Source: Ixodes scapularis
Lineage: Eukaryota; Arthropoda; Arachnida; Ixodida; Ixodidae
Reading direction: 5' to 3'
Assembly (NCBI RefSeq): GCF_016920785.2
Contig: NW_024609836.1
Span: forward strand, 4,582,406 to 4,646,405
Length of the DNA: 64,000 nucleotides
Made by a program: the position numbers and the translations under genes. The notes under the pieces are model-generated. The model was given only the letters and a program-made list of their open reading frames with translations. It did no database searches and was not told where the DNA came from. Below are positions 43,960 through 54,400 of this stretch, piece by piece; position 1 is the stretch's first letter; the number at the start of each line of letters is the position of its first letter.

Positions 43960-44960
43960 TCGCTTCTATGGTAAGAGGTATCCCGATCGAAAAGTCCTAC
44001 CCGTATGTCGGCAACAAGCGATTTCTTCAAAGAAGCCCAAGACATTCTTGTGATGTGTTCGGTTCGGCAAATGACAGCTTGTGCTACATCGTGGTGAACC
44101 TTCACGGATCCCTTCCTTCTCGGTTATGTGTTTGAGTGGTTGGTCTGCAGTGCCCGTGTCGACGTATATTTCGGATTACATCTTTCAAGTCCGGTATTTT
44201 GAACGTAAGTGCGCTGCAACCTACTCGGCGTCAATTGACCGTTCTGTAGTGTCTATCTTCTGGCAGTGCCTATCTTCTGACAGCTGGGAGAATAATTTCC
44301 CCGTAATTCTACCGCAGTCGCCTGCCATTAGCTCTCTGAAATCATGTGAAAATTGTAGTTAGAATACTGACATTCTTATTCTCCCAGCGTTTTGTGAAAA
44401 GACGTTTCATGGACACCTTTTCGTGGATAGACGTTTCATGGATACACGTTTAGTCGGCACTCGTTGCGCAAATTGCACGCTGCAGGGACATTTCGTCGCG
44501 CCTGTAATCCTGAGGCGCGTGCTCACCGACTCAACCCACCCGTTCACGCCACTTCTTGGCAAATCATTACAAAAAAAAAAAAAAAAAAACATATTTTGAG
44601 TTGTTTATAAACGTCACGTGTTGATGAAACAATCTCGATGAAACGTCTTTTAATAAACTGATTGCAGTGCCAATGAGTGGCGACTGGCATTAGAATTTCG
44701 GGGGGAAGGGGGGGCGGGGGGAATTTAGCCGGCTGCCGGGGGACTAGACACTACCCAGGAATTGCCTTTGGTTCTTGTTTGCTTTGCAATATTCTCAGTT
44801 GTATAACAGCTCAGTAGTACCTCTTCACATAGTAGAGATTGCTTAGTGTGTGCTTGTCTACAGAATGGGCTGTGTGTAATAAACTTCTAGGAGATTTGAA
44901 AACAATACCTTGTGTCTGTTTACCTGTGCTTTTGCAAACACCTGAGTGAGTGCATTTGTT
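43960..44960 (+). other. Exon-like module of the CCCTACTG family, copy 3 (no flanking TIR)
   Basis: EKSYPYVGNKRF is read from about 43990. The segment matches copies at 21.7-22.0 and 33.5-33.8 kb and ends at TTTGAAC|GTAAGT (44206/44207). Downstream (44770-44960) TTGTTTGCTTTGCAATATTC, GTTGTATAACAGCTCAG, TAATAAACTTCTAGG and TTGTGTCTGTTTACCTGTGC match the last segment and AATAAA of the other copies. About 560 bp of extra sequence, including ACGTTTCATGGA repeats, separates the two halves. No CCCTACTG ends were found around it. Confidence 0.6.
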
Positions 44961-45769
44961 TTTTGTTGTTGTTTTGTTGAAATGTTAGCTTGTGTTTTAA
45001 ATGGGGCTATGAAGTTCGGCACGTCTCACAAGGTTTTTTTAAAGATGTCCAGTGACAAGAAATAATTTGTTTCACATTTCATACGATTGCGGTAAAAAGA
45101 AAAACTACAGGCAGCTATGGCACGATGGTAAAGAGACTCATAAGACGAGCTATAGAATGAGCTATAGCGGACCATGCAAAGAGCCATAGGCGGCTAAAGA
45201 AACCATAGGAAAAGCCATAAGCAGCTATAGCACGGTGTCTAAAAAGATCCATAAAGTAAGCCATAGAGATCTCTATAGCAAACCATACAAGAAGCTATAG
45301 GCGGCTAAAGGAACCACAGGAAATGCCATAGGCGGCCGTAGGACGATGGGTAGAGAGAACCATAGGACGAACTATAGAATGAGCTATAGCGAGCCATACA
45401 AAGAGCAATAGGCGGCTAAAGAAACCACAGGAAAAGCCATACGCAGCTATAGCACGGTGTCTAAAGCGATCCATAAAGTAAGCCATAGAGATCTCTATAG
45501 AATACCTTACAGGAAGCTATAGACGGCCAAAGGAACTAAAAGAAAAGCCATAGGCGGCTATAGCATCCCTTCTAAAGAGACCGATAAATTAAACCATACA
45601 AAATTCGATAGCCAAATTTCCATTGAAAAAGCTATAGACAACCATACGGTAGACCATAGGAAAGCTATAGAAAGCCATAGAGGCGGCTATTGCTAATTGG
45701 GCCAATTTTCTATAGCCGGCCATGCAAAGGATTTTCTATAGCTGACCATAGACCATTTTTGTATGGGAG

Positions 45770-45989
45770 CGAACAAAATGCAAGATATTCCTGAGCATAA
45801 CTGAACAATTTTACCCAGAGTTACTGCCCACTGGGGCCATATGTTGGGCTTCTGTGTCCGCTTTTCCAAAGGCGATGGAAGTGAAGTCTGCAGCCGATTT
45901 GAAAGAGTGACACAAAAGACCAACATAAGGCACCTGGTTCTGAACAGAGTCGAAGAATGAGGTAATAAAACAGCCTAAGGCGCACATAC
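45770..45989. other. No gene recognised
   Basis: Plain sequence between the end of the 5-kb element and the exon-like segment at 45990. Confidence 0.3.
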
Positions 45990-46065
45990 CTCCAACTTTG
46001 AGTTCAAAATCATGGAATGGCCATGTGCTTCTTCTTCAAGGCTGCAATCAGCTCATCTCGTGTCT
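45990..46065 (-). other. Exon-like segment with strong splice sites but a broken frame
   Basis: GTTTTGTTTTACAG precedes 46065 and TTGGAG|GTATGT follows at 45990. Read from phase 1 it gives TRDELIAALKKKHMAIP and then a stop. A one-base shift would continue as DFELKVG. It may be an exon of the BEN-region gene with a frameshift (real or a sequencing error), a 5' UTR exon, or chance. Confidence 0.3.
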
Positions 46066-46347
46066 CTGTAAAACAAAACATGCACATTGAATTACGTCTC
46101 AAAATCCTTGTTTGTCCCCCCTTTTCCCCCCTTGTATCCGGGTTTATAAGTATGGCCGTTCACCAGATAGCCTGCATTATAACCCTTATTTCAACAAGTC
46201 TTTTCCTTGATGCTTTTACAAATTAAATGCACCACCTAGTCTAACTTACGTGGTAACTTTGTCGTACCTTACAAAGCCGACGTATTACGATTTATCTTAA
46301 ATGTCGTGGCTGCTATCTGGACCACCCTGTAGTTCAACAATGTAAAA

Positions 46348-46786
46348 CTACAGTGGCTTAAAGAGGGTAGTGTAACGAACGAAACCGGACAAGCAGCACA
46401 GCGTTGGAAGACGGCCGCGGGTGGCGCTGGCGCTTGCAGCACCGTCGTTCCGGCTATGGCTCCGGCTTGGCCGCTTGGTCAGCTTGGCTCCGGCCAGCTC
46501 CGGCCGATTCGCAGCTGTCGACTACACTTTCGTCTGCTAGTTTCACATTTTTTATTCACCTTCAAACACAAATCATGTCGTTGGAAGCTCACTGGAAACA
46601 AATAATTGTTTTTGATGTATTTATATTAGTTATGAAGCGTGTTAGGATGTCTCTATCTGCCGGCCGATTGAGGCACCCAACGAAGCTGCGGATCGAAGCG
46701 CCACCTACATCGTCTTCCAAGGAGTGGCCGTTCCCGATGCATGGTGGAGGCTACGCGATAACCACACTACCCCCTTTAAGCCACTG
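46348..46786. mobile_element. MITE with 26-bp terminal inverted repeats
   Basis: CTACAGTGGCTTAAAGAGGG at 46348 and the reverse complement of the right end, CTACAGTGGCTTAAAGGGGG (to 46786), differ at one position. The match continues through TAGTGT. CAGTGG-type ends suggest hAT, but no 8-bp duplication is apparent. The interior is GC-rich at the left (GGCTCCGGC words) and non-coding. Confidence 0.78.
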
Positions 46787-46789
46787 TAG

Positions 46790-47470
46790 TGCAACCCTTT
46801 GCTTTCGCCACCCAGTTCTTTAAAAATCGGGCGCAGGGACATATTTGTTCCTACCGAATTTCGGGAATCCTAGACGCCGGAACGGGGGACGCCAGAACAG
46901 AGGCCCACCAAATTTTCGCTTTCCACGTGTCCTTAAATTTCGCTTATTTTACGGACGCGTGAAATTCGTCAAAAATTCGGGGCTCGTGAACATTAACGGT
47001 TAGCAGTAAACATGGTGCTGCGGGCCCGTGATGCATAGAAAACAAGTTCTTACCACAAAGCATCTGGATCTTCGCTTTTTAGTAGCCTTCCCCGGCTCAC
47101 GCTCCAGTGGCCTTTCAATAGACGCTCTGCAGAACGCCGGCGTCGAAATTGTTCACATTCGCCGGCTTGAACTTCTTTATACAGTTCACGCTAACGATAG
47201 CCTTAGCGCCATCAAGGTGAGTAACGTACGCGTAGAACATATCGAGACCAAAACCACCGCTCAAGATAACCCTAACGTGTCTTCGGCTGCTTTGGTCCAG
47301 AGCTGTCAGAGGGTCCAGAGCACTGGCCAGCTGGCGTGGGCGGCGTGGATACGTAAAGGTTGGACTGGATTGAACTTACATTCTGCCTTGGTTTATATTA
47401 GTGCTATTATTACTCGTATAATTTTTAAAACATTTGAAATGTTCAAAAGGATTTACCATGTTTAGTTTGT
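46790..47470. other. No gene recognised
   Basis: A plus-strand frame at 47028-47465 stays open for 145 codons and crosses CATCAAG|GTGAGT at 47217, but it lacks any known motif. I do not call it a gene. Confidence 0.3.
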
Positions 47471-47474
47471 TTGT

Positions 47475-48540
47475 TGTTAAAAAATGAAAGCCGCTTACAA
47501 CTCCCTGTAACGCCGAATTAGAGCGCAGCTCTTGAGGAGGAGGAGGGAAGGGCACTGGGGGGGGGGGTTAAACTAACCAGGGGGGGGGGGGGTCACGTTA
47601 CCTTGGGGGTCACGTGACCCCCAATGCCGATGATGTCATCACTGACGTCACTGATGACGTCATCAGTGACGATGACGATGCGGGTACCGATGACGTCATT
47701 AGTGACGTCACTGATGACTTCACCAGTGATGATGACGATGACGATGCGAATGTCGGTGACGTCATCAGTGACGTCGCTGATGACGTCATCAGTGATGATG
47801 ACGATGACGATGCGGATGCCGGTGACGACATCAGTGACGTCACGGATGACGTCATCAGTGATGATGACGATGACAATGCGGATGTCGGTGACGTCATCAG
47901 TGATGATGACGATGACGATGTGGATGCCGGTGACGTCATCAGTGATGATGACGATGACGATGTGGATGCCGGTGACGTCATCAGTGACGATGACGATGAC
48001 GATGCGGATGCCGGTGACGTCATCAGTGATGATGACGATGACGATGTGGATGCCGGTGACGTCATCAGTGATGATGACGATGACGATGTGGATGCCGGTG
48101 ACGTCATCAGTGATGATGACGATGACGATGCGGATGCCGGTGACGTCATCAGTGATGACGATGACGATGTGGATGCCGGTGACGTCATCAGTGATGATGA
48201 CGATGACGATGTGGATGCCGGTGACGTCATCAGTGATGATGACGATGACGATGTCGATGCCGGTGACGTCATCAGTGACGATGACGTCATCGGGGGGTCA
48301 CGCGACATCGGCGGGGGTCACGTGACCTCGAGGAGGGGGCCACGTGACTTCGGGGGGTCACGTGACCCCCCACGAGGTCACGTGACCTTGGTGGGGGGCT
48401 CGCGCGGTGCATTATGGGACATTTCCCATGATGCACCGCGCGGTTACGCCGACGCCGACGGCGACGGCGACGGCGACGCCGACGGCGACGCCGCTCAAGC
48501 CGGAAACGGGCCCCTAAGAGCTGCGCTCTAAAAACATTGT
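47475..48540 (+). repeat. GC-rich CACGTG repeat, copy B, with expanded minisatellite
   Basis: It starts with GCCGCTTACAACTCCCTG, TAACGCCGAATTAGAGCGC and AGCTCTTGAGGAGG, and ends GAGCTGCGCTCTAAAAACATT. This is the same order as copies A (17.6 kb) and C (20.8/23.2 kb). GGTCACGTGACC units lie on both sides of the expanded array, and the TTATGGGACATTTCCCAT hairpin precedes the GACGCCGACGGCGACG tail. The 305-codon acidic frame across it is repeat-derived. Confidence 0.78.
47625..48290. repeat. 42-bp minisatellite carrying TGACGTCA palindromes
   Basis: The main unit GTGACGTCATCAGTGATGAT plus a GACGATGACGATGTGGATGCC part is 42 bp. From 47880 to 48265 about ten units are nearly identical, with a few 39-bp deletions. 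Each contains the full cyclic-AMP-response-element palindrome TGACGTCA. By eye about nineteen occur in the array. Being a multiple of three, the unit keeps long frames open on both strands (Asp-rich on plus, Ser-rich on minus). These should not be annotated as proteins. Confidence 0.92.
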
Positions 48541-48890
48541 TTGTCAGGCGTTGGTGTCTGACTTGCAGCTATGAAAGCCAATCCAAACCGATCTGAAATA
48601 AACCGAAAGCAAGGTAATTTTTGCTCAAATTGGAAGAATATTTGAGTGGACATCTTTCCAGTAGGTATCAAAGTGATATCCGTCATATTATGTGAGAAGA
48701 AATATTGTACAGGCGGCCGCAGTACAGGGCTCAAAACTATACAGAAACAAAACAAGAAAAACTCAAATTTATCTCGGTTTCGCGTTCCATGACTTTTGCC
48801 CTTCAAAAAAAAAAATCGTATGTGCGTGCTCTCCGTGCTCAAGGTGTGACGAGTGCTAGTTGCTAGTCGGGTAAATTCGGGGCCACGACA

Positions 48891-50690
48891 ATGGAATCAG
48901 TGCCCAAGAGTAAGCGTAGGAAGAACGATGTAGAAAAGGATGAGAAGTTCATAATTCCGAATTCAACGAAATGCCGGAACCGGACCGAGCGCGGTTGTTG
49001 CCTGGAAAGAAGCATTGCGCCCGGCGGCAAGGCTTCACCTTCTCCTTCTACGTCTGGATACGGGCAGCCCACATTGTCCACTTCCGACGACCCTGCCGAA
49101 GAACTCTGTGACCAACTCGAAACTGGTGCTTGCCTCGACGAGTCATTGTATGAATGAAGCAACATGGAGACAGAACTTGATCATGGCGATCCCTGCCAGC
49201 AGGAAATAATCGATGAAGAACATGACGTTCCCGGCAGCGTGTCGCCGCCCGCTTACAATGAAGCACAATGTTTCGCCGACAGCTTTGCGGAATACGGCCA
49301 TTCCACACAACCCCACTCAACGACAACCAAAGCAGAGGCTGTTGCCCTCATTATGTCCTTCCTGACGTCGGAAAACTTGACTTGGTCAGCGCTGGACAAG
49401 CTACTGCGTTTGGTAAACATAATGTTCGGTGTTTGAAGTGACGTGTTTCCGCGGAGCAAGTACGTATTCCGGAAGCTTTGGGTGCCCAAAAAATAAAGGT
49501 GTGGTAAAGTACCATTACTATTGTAAAAGCTTCGGATCGTTGCTTGATTCAAGCGAGCATCAAACCACCCAAGTCTGTGCCAAGTGTGCAATGGCATGCG
49601 ATCTTGCAAAGGTCAAAGCGCTGGTTGCTTTTTCATCACAATGAGTCTGCAACATCAAATACAGCAGATAAGTGAAACAAAGCGAGTGCTTTACGAAAAC
49701 TTGGTGAAGCTCAGGGAAGAAGCCCAGGCACCCTCTTTGATTTTTCGCTCTTCTGCCGCTGCTGATGTCGTGGGGGCTTGGGACCAGTCAAGCTGTGCTA
49801 ACAGCTTTTTTTCCAAACCGCCCTCCAGCCTGTACTTTGTTGGCAAATAAACTCCTATTATTATTACTATTATTACATCACAAGCGGAGCAGCTTACAAG
49901 CACCTCCAGCAGACGGGTGTGCTTGAGTGGACTGACCTAACTATCACGTTTAATACGGACGGCAGCCCATTGTATAAGTCTTCAAGATCCGGCGTCTGGC
50001 CGATCCAGCTTATCATCAATGAGCTTCCACCAACCGTGCGGTTCGACCACTGTGCCCTGGCATGACTTTGGTTTGGCGCAACCCATCCGGACATGGGCCT
50101 CTTTATGACAAAGTTTGTTGAAGAAGTGATGTCTCTCGACACCGTAACCTAAGAGAACGACTCCACTGTCATGACTTGCAAGGTCCACGCCCGCTGCGTG
50201 GATGCGCCAGCGCGGGCTGAAGATCTGAACCACACCCACTTCAATGGATACTTCGGGTGCCCCTGGTGCTTGGCTAGTGAAGAGCACATGGGGGGAAGGT
50301 CTCTTGATGTTACGTTCTGTACACTGTTTGCTTCTCTTAACTTCCCGTTGGTTACGCTCATTGCTTTTGGACTCTATTTAAATCTGCCAAGTCAAACTCT
50401 GCTGCTCTTGGTTTACACTTTAGAAAGCCTGTGTTAACGAGGCGCTGTACCAGTATAAGTGAGAACACCGGAAGGAGTGCTGAGAGGCATGAAGCTGGCC
50501 CTGCAGAGTGGGGTGTCAGTCAACGGGGTCAAGGGACCTTCTCCTCTCGTTACCCTGCCCAACTTCGACCTGGTGTGGGGTTTCAATGTAGACTACATAC
50601 ATTGCGTCTTGTTAGGCGTCGCTCGTCAGTTCACGGAGTACTTGTTCAACTCAACTAACTGCCACGAGGACTTATACATTGGTAAGTTTC
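48891..50690 (+). pseudogene. EnSpm/CACTA-like (TNP2-type) transposase, decayed
   Basis: This is the remnant of a large transposase of the arthropod EnSpm/TNP2-like type. From ATG at 48891 the frame gives PKSKRRKNDVEK, a linker, an in-frame TGA (49155), then TKAEAVALIMSFLTSENLTW. Frames shift to SKYVFRKLWVPKK, KYHYYCKSFGSLLDSSEH with VCAKCAMAC (zinc-ribbon-like CxxC pairs), and SLQHQIQQI. After an extra segment at about 49725-49875 comes LTITFNTDGSPLYKSS (catalytic DG), VWPIQLIINELPP, a TGA where the family has AGLWFG, HPDMGLFMTKFVEEV, a TAA, ARCVDAPARAEDLN, FNGYFGCPWC, then VNGVKGPSPL and FNVDYIHCVLLGVARQ. It ends at ATTG|GTAAGT (about 50684). At least three stops and two shifts make it a pseudogene. 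The family call rests on the order of these blocks. Confidence 0.8.
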
Positions 50691-50881
50691 ATAGAAACAT
50701 ATTTAGCGTGCGAGTTGCGCGCCAAATGAAAGAACAGTTCCAGCTGAAATACCGTACTACCCGGACGCAAATCCCGCAGTAGTTGTGAATCAGAATTTAT
50801 TCTCACAAATTTAAAAAACAATCGCAGTTTATCAGAAATCATTATGCGTGCATAGGCAGTGGCGTAGGCGTATGCCAAAGC

Positions 50882-50913
<32 letters not shown>

Positions 50914-51570
50914 ACGGGGTCCGCTCGCTCCACACTGCTCACGTAGTCAGTTTTGTACGAGGCACGAAGCACGGAGCAACGGGGGAGCACGGACCATCTC
51001 CAACTTATTGGCTTTCGGAAAAATTGTTTGTGGGGTAGAAAATGCTCAAATTAACCAAATATGCAATATTGCTTAATTCGTGTTTATTTGATGGGATGCG
51101 GAACTTCATCTCAGGTATATATGAGAACGGATATTTCGAAACATTTGTGGGGTGCAGGATGGTAATTTCAAGGCAAAGTAAAACAAACTATCCTCACTGA
51201 AATACATAGTTAAATTAAACTAAAGCGAACATAATAAAACGCACACATGGTGATGATATAAAACAAAGTCAGTGATTTAAGGAATAATAAATGAATTGTT
51301 AAAAAAAAAAACAATCGCACTGTAAACAACGGGTGTCACTGGGCTCACGCAACCCTTTGTCATCAAAATTACGTGCTTTCGACTAGACATTTCCACGAAT
51401 TAAAAGGTAACTGTGACTAGTTATGTTAGAAAGCAGTTTGCAGGTTCTCTTCATAATCTTATTTATGCCAAGCGCCTAGACACTGAAATGCAGCCGCCTG
51501 CGTTCACGGAAAAAGAATATCCCGAACGTCCTCCGCTTGAACTTTAATGTCGCGGTGCACATTGAAAAAC

Positions 51571-51727
51571 GCTGTACTTCGTTTCAGCTTGGGTCCAGAC
51601 GCAGCCGATGCTACAAGCGCGAGCTCCGGGCTTTCAGGGTCCCTGCCAAGCACGCGCACTCGTGCAGTTCAAGCACTGTTCAGGGACCCATTTTCAGGCT
51701 TGTAGCATCGGCTGCTCTGAAACGAAG
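51571..51727. repeat. Inverted repeat inside the hAT element
   Basis: CTTCGTTTCAGCTTGG...CAGCCGATGCTACAAGC and GCTTGTAGCATCGGCTG...CTGAAACGAAG form an imperfect stem of about 55-65 bp around a roughly 40-bp loop. It may be a small foldback that inserted into the transposon. Confidence 0.6.
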
Positions 51728-52017
51728 TATTAGCGATGTGCGCGGCCAAAAGCGTCGCTGTGGTCAGCCTTCCACAGTGGCGAAAGTGCATGAGGGCACC
51801 CTGCTTTGGCAAATTGGCCAAACCATGGGCATATGAGCAGTGTCAGATTGTCAGCTTTGACGGTGTTAGTTTTGGATTGCAATGGCTCCTAGCTTCCACT
51901 GTGCTTTTTAAACACACCATAGAGCTCGTCGTCGCACCCGATGGTAAGTTGCCAGAATAACAACTCGTGACGTCACAGCGAGACAAAACCCAGTCGCGAC
52001 GTCACGGAGGGAAATCA

Positions 52018-52509
52018 TTAGAGGGCGCCACCGAAACATCTCGGCACTAATAGGTCGAGCAGTCGCTCATTCGAAGTGGACGCTCTCAGGTATGTTTTCA
52101 ACCGTCGTAGTGAAGAGAACGAGCAGTCAGCTTCCACCGTTTTTAAGGGCAGAACCACTAGGATCTTGTGGAGACGATGGACGTTATGAAATATATAAGG
52201 CCTCCGGACAGAGGGCGACCGCCTGTATACCGCAGACGTGACGGGTGCTTGACGTTTCTCCCTCTTGCATTGGACGCCTAAAATTTCCCTATTTTTGGCG
52301 AAGTTTCCCTCACTTTGCGAACATCGTTGCTCACGGATGCGATAAAGCCCGTCTTGCTTCCTGCTTTGTATGTCAAATTGGCATCCGATGCAATTCCTTA
52401 TTACTATTAGCTTAATCTCTTTGTTGCACGGAACATCAGAAACTCCGAAGAGACAAGCCTTCATATTCTCACTACGCATAGGCGCAAGGCTAGTCAAGTT
52501 CCTTTCCAC
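52018..52509 (-). pseudogene. hAT transposase C-terminal (dimerisation) fragment
   Basis: The last 54 codons of the minus-strand frame (52182-52021) read KILVVLPLKTVEADCSFSS, LRRLKTYLRASTSNERLLDL, LVPR. This is the hAT dimerisation domain (usual form LPxTxxxxERSFSxLRRLKTYLRxxMxxxRL), with the ERSF motif altered to DCSF. The rest of the frame, upstream of that, has no recognised domain and no BED finger or catalytic RNase-H segment was found. The element therefore carries only the 3' end of its gene, read from the right terminus leftward. Confidence 0.82.
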
Positions 52510-53206
52510 GTTCGGCGTGTAGTTTCGTAGTGGTGCATCATGTCATTTCTTCGAGCGACGGAACGACGAGTTCAGACTGATGACCTCTCCTTACTCCGAG
52601 GATATGCTGCTGCTGCCTTTGGGCCACGCTGCAAAATAAAAAGGGGCCTCTTTTCTCTTTCCTTCGGCATCTGATTCTGTAGCACGAATTTGTTAAACCT
52701 TTAATAGATTTTGGTTTTGTGATTGTTCAGAATTGCCTTCGCCCTAAATATGGGCCCTTAGCGTTTGTGCGTGGTCGGTTGCTCCAATCCTTCACTGTTA
52801 AGATTTTAGCTTGACACTGAAGTGATTTTAAAGTGACACTGAAGTGATTTTAAACACAAGAATAGAAAGTATAGCTATCCTTGTGTTTTGTCTGGCCTTC
52901 ACGCGTTGATATTTCAGTGCTATTTCGAAAACCGGAGAGAGTTGTGTGCTTTGAGGAAGCTTTTAAGGTTGGTGGGTCACATTTAAGACGACAGTAGAAC
53001 AGTGAGCCACCCCGCCCGTATTCCTGTCAATGAAGCCTGCTCTGTTTTGAAAAATGACAATGCAGCGTTACCCGCTTTAACAGCGCCTCCCTAACCTTTG
53101 CCTGAGCGTCCGTGCCGGCGAGCTCACCCTGTGTCATTGAAGGGGGGGGGGGGGGGGGATGCCGTTCCTCCCGAAATAAAATCCTGGCTACGCCACTGTG
53201 CATAGG

Positions 53207-53975
53207 TGACACTCCAGCACATAAGATAGATTAAAACTGTAGCAAAATATATAAGAGATACACGTGAAATATATTTATTTTGCATGGTTTGTCTTTGCCA
53301 CAATATATCCACGAAAGGGAAGTGTTACCATGGCCACTGGTTACATTCCTAATAAGTCTGGTGTGGCAGATTGTGCTGTACCCTACATACGCCAGTGTTT
53401 TGGCAGCATCTACCAAAAGGCAGGGACTTTAGTTATAACCGTTTCATGCAAGCACATGGGAACAAGATGTACAGGCCTGGACGATGTAAGCTAAAGTGAT
53501 CTAGTGGTATCAATGGTCTCTTCCTGAAATGAGAAGTTGAAAGGGCGCGTGGCAGCACTGCAACTCGGCTTATAATTTTAAGAGACTGTGTTTATCGGCT
53601 GACTTGAAGCGTTTCCGGTTACACCCACATGAGGCACTCTTGTTACGCAAGCGGTGTGATGTACTTCCTTTGTACAAGGGAAGTGCATCACTCAAAATCA
53701 TCTTCAAGTTTAAAAAGCTACTCGATCGATGGGAACCATGACACCACCCATCGGGTTGTGAATTGGACATTATACCAACCTAGTTAACCAGGCACTTGTC
53801 CAACGTGAGTTGTTTGAACCGTCGGCTGTTTGGACCGTGGCTCAGACGTCGTCGGCACCCACGAACCGCGTCCGCCAGCCTGACGTTGTTTGCTTGGTTC
53901 ATTTACGTTTCTGGCGACGAATCCCCCGCCCTGACCTCATCCTAGGCAGCACACCAATGTTAGACCTACATTGGG
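53207..53975. other. No gene recognised
   Basis: No motif-bearing frames. The sequence from 53200 repeats the empty-site flank of the hAT element. Confidence 0.35.
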
Positions 53976-54034
53976 CCAAGAATGACAAGCACCGGCTCTG
54001 GAGGTTGGTCCAACATTGGCATTCTGGCCAAGCG

Positions 54035-54400
54035 CAACTTCTTCCAATGTTGGCCCAGCCATTGGCACCAACGTTGGGTCATCGTTCAACCAATGTTCCA
54101 GCCATCATTGGCACCAACGTTGGGCCATCGTTCAACCGATGTTCCAACCATCATTGGCACCAACGTTGGGCCATCGTACAACCAATAATCCAGCCATCAT
54201 CGGCACCAACGTTGAGCCATCGTTCAACCAATGTTCCAGCCATCTTTGGCACCAATGTTGGGCCATAGTTCAACCAATGTTCAAGCCATCATTGGCACCA
54301 ATGTAACGCCATCCTTTAACCAACTTCCCAGCCATCATTGGCACCTTTGTTGGGCCATCGTTAAACCAATATTTCAGCTATCATTGGCATCCACACTATT
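54035..54400. repeat. 46-bp minisatellite (CCAACGTTGG core)
   Basis: Units run GCCATCATTGGCACCAACG, TTGGGCCATCGTTCAACC, AATGTTCCA. About seven or eight copies are present, with the first ones cleanest. Because 46 is not a multiple of three, the same peptide appears in all three forward frames in turn, so the overlapping frames at 53810-54434 are one repeat. Confidence 0.9.

Larger units (their letters stand above)
40761..45767. mobile_element. 5-kb element with CTATAG-rich subterminal arrays
   Basis: The left end CCCATACAAAAATGGTC (40761) and right end GACCATTTTTGTATGGG (to 45767) are inverse, with similarity continuing about 39 bp to GGAAAATCC/GGATTTTCT. Inside each end is a long array of CTATAG/CCATAG words: left 40800-41520, with about 120-bp higher-order units (TTTAGCCGxCTATAGAG, TATGTCCCTAAATCTATAG), and right 45100-45760 (AGCCATAxGCxGCTATAG). 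The interior holds a smaller foldback, a TA microsatellite and a copy of the exon-like module. No target duplication is clear (AG on both sides at most) and no transposase was recognised. It is best viewed as a foldback-type, non-autonomous composite. Confidence 0.8.
50857..53198 (-). mobile_element. hAT transposon with perfect 8-bp target duplication
   Basis: TGCATAGG occurs at 50849-50856 and 53199-53206 and bounds an element with ends CAGTGGCGTAG (50857) and CTACGCCACTG (to 53198). A run of 30 C lies just inside the left end (50883-50912) and 17 G inside the right end (53142-53158). An 8-bp duplication and CAGTG ends are hallmarks of hAT elements, and a matching transposase C-terminus is present on the minus strand. 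Most of the transposase is missing, so it is non-autonomous. Confidence 0.92.

Noticed and set aside
47028..47465. 145-codon plus frame with an internal GTGAGT
   Set aside because: No motif, no acceptor and the donor lies mid-frame. It was left as unannotated sequence.
47614..48531. 305-codon aspartate-rich frame (and 232-codon serine-rich frame on the other strand)
   Set aside because: The 42-bp repeat unit is a multiple of three, so all frames lacking a stop in one unit stay open. There is no start context, domain or splice support.
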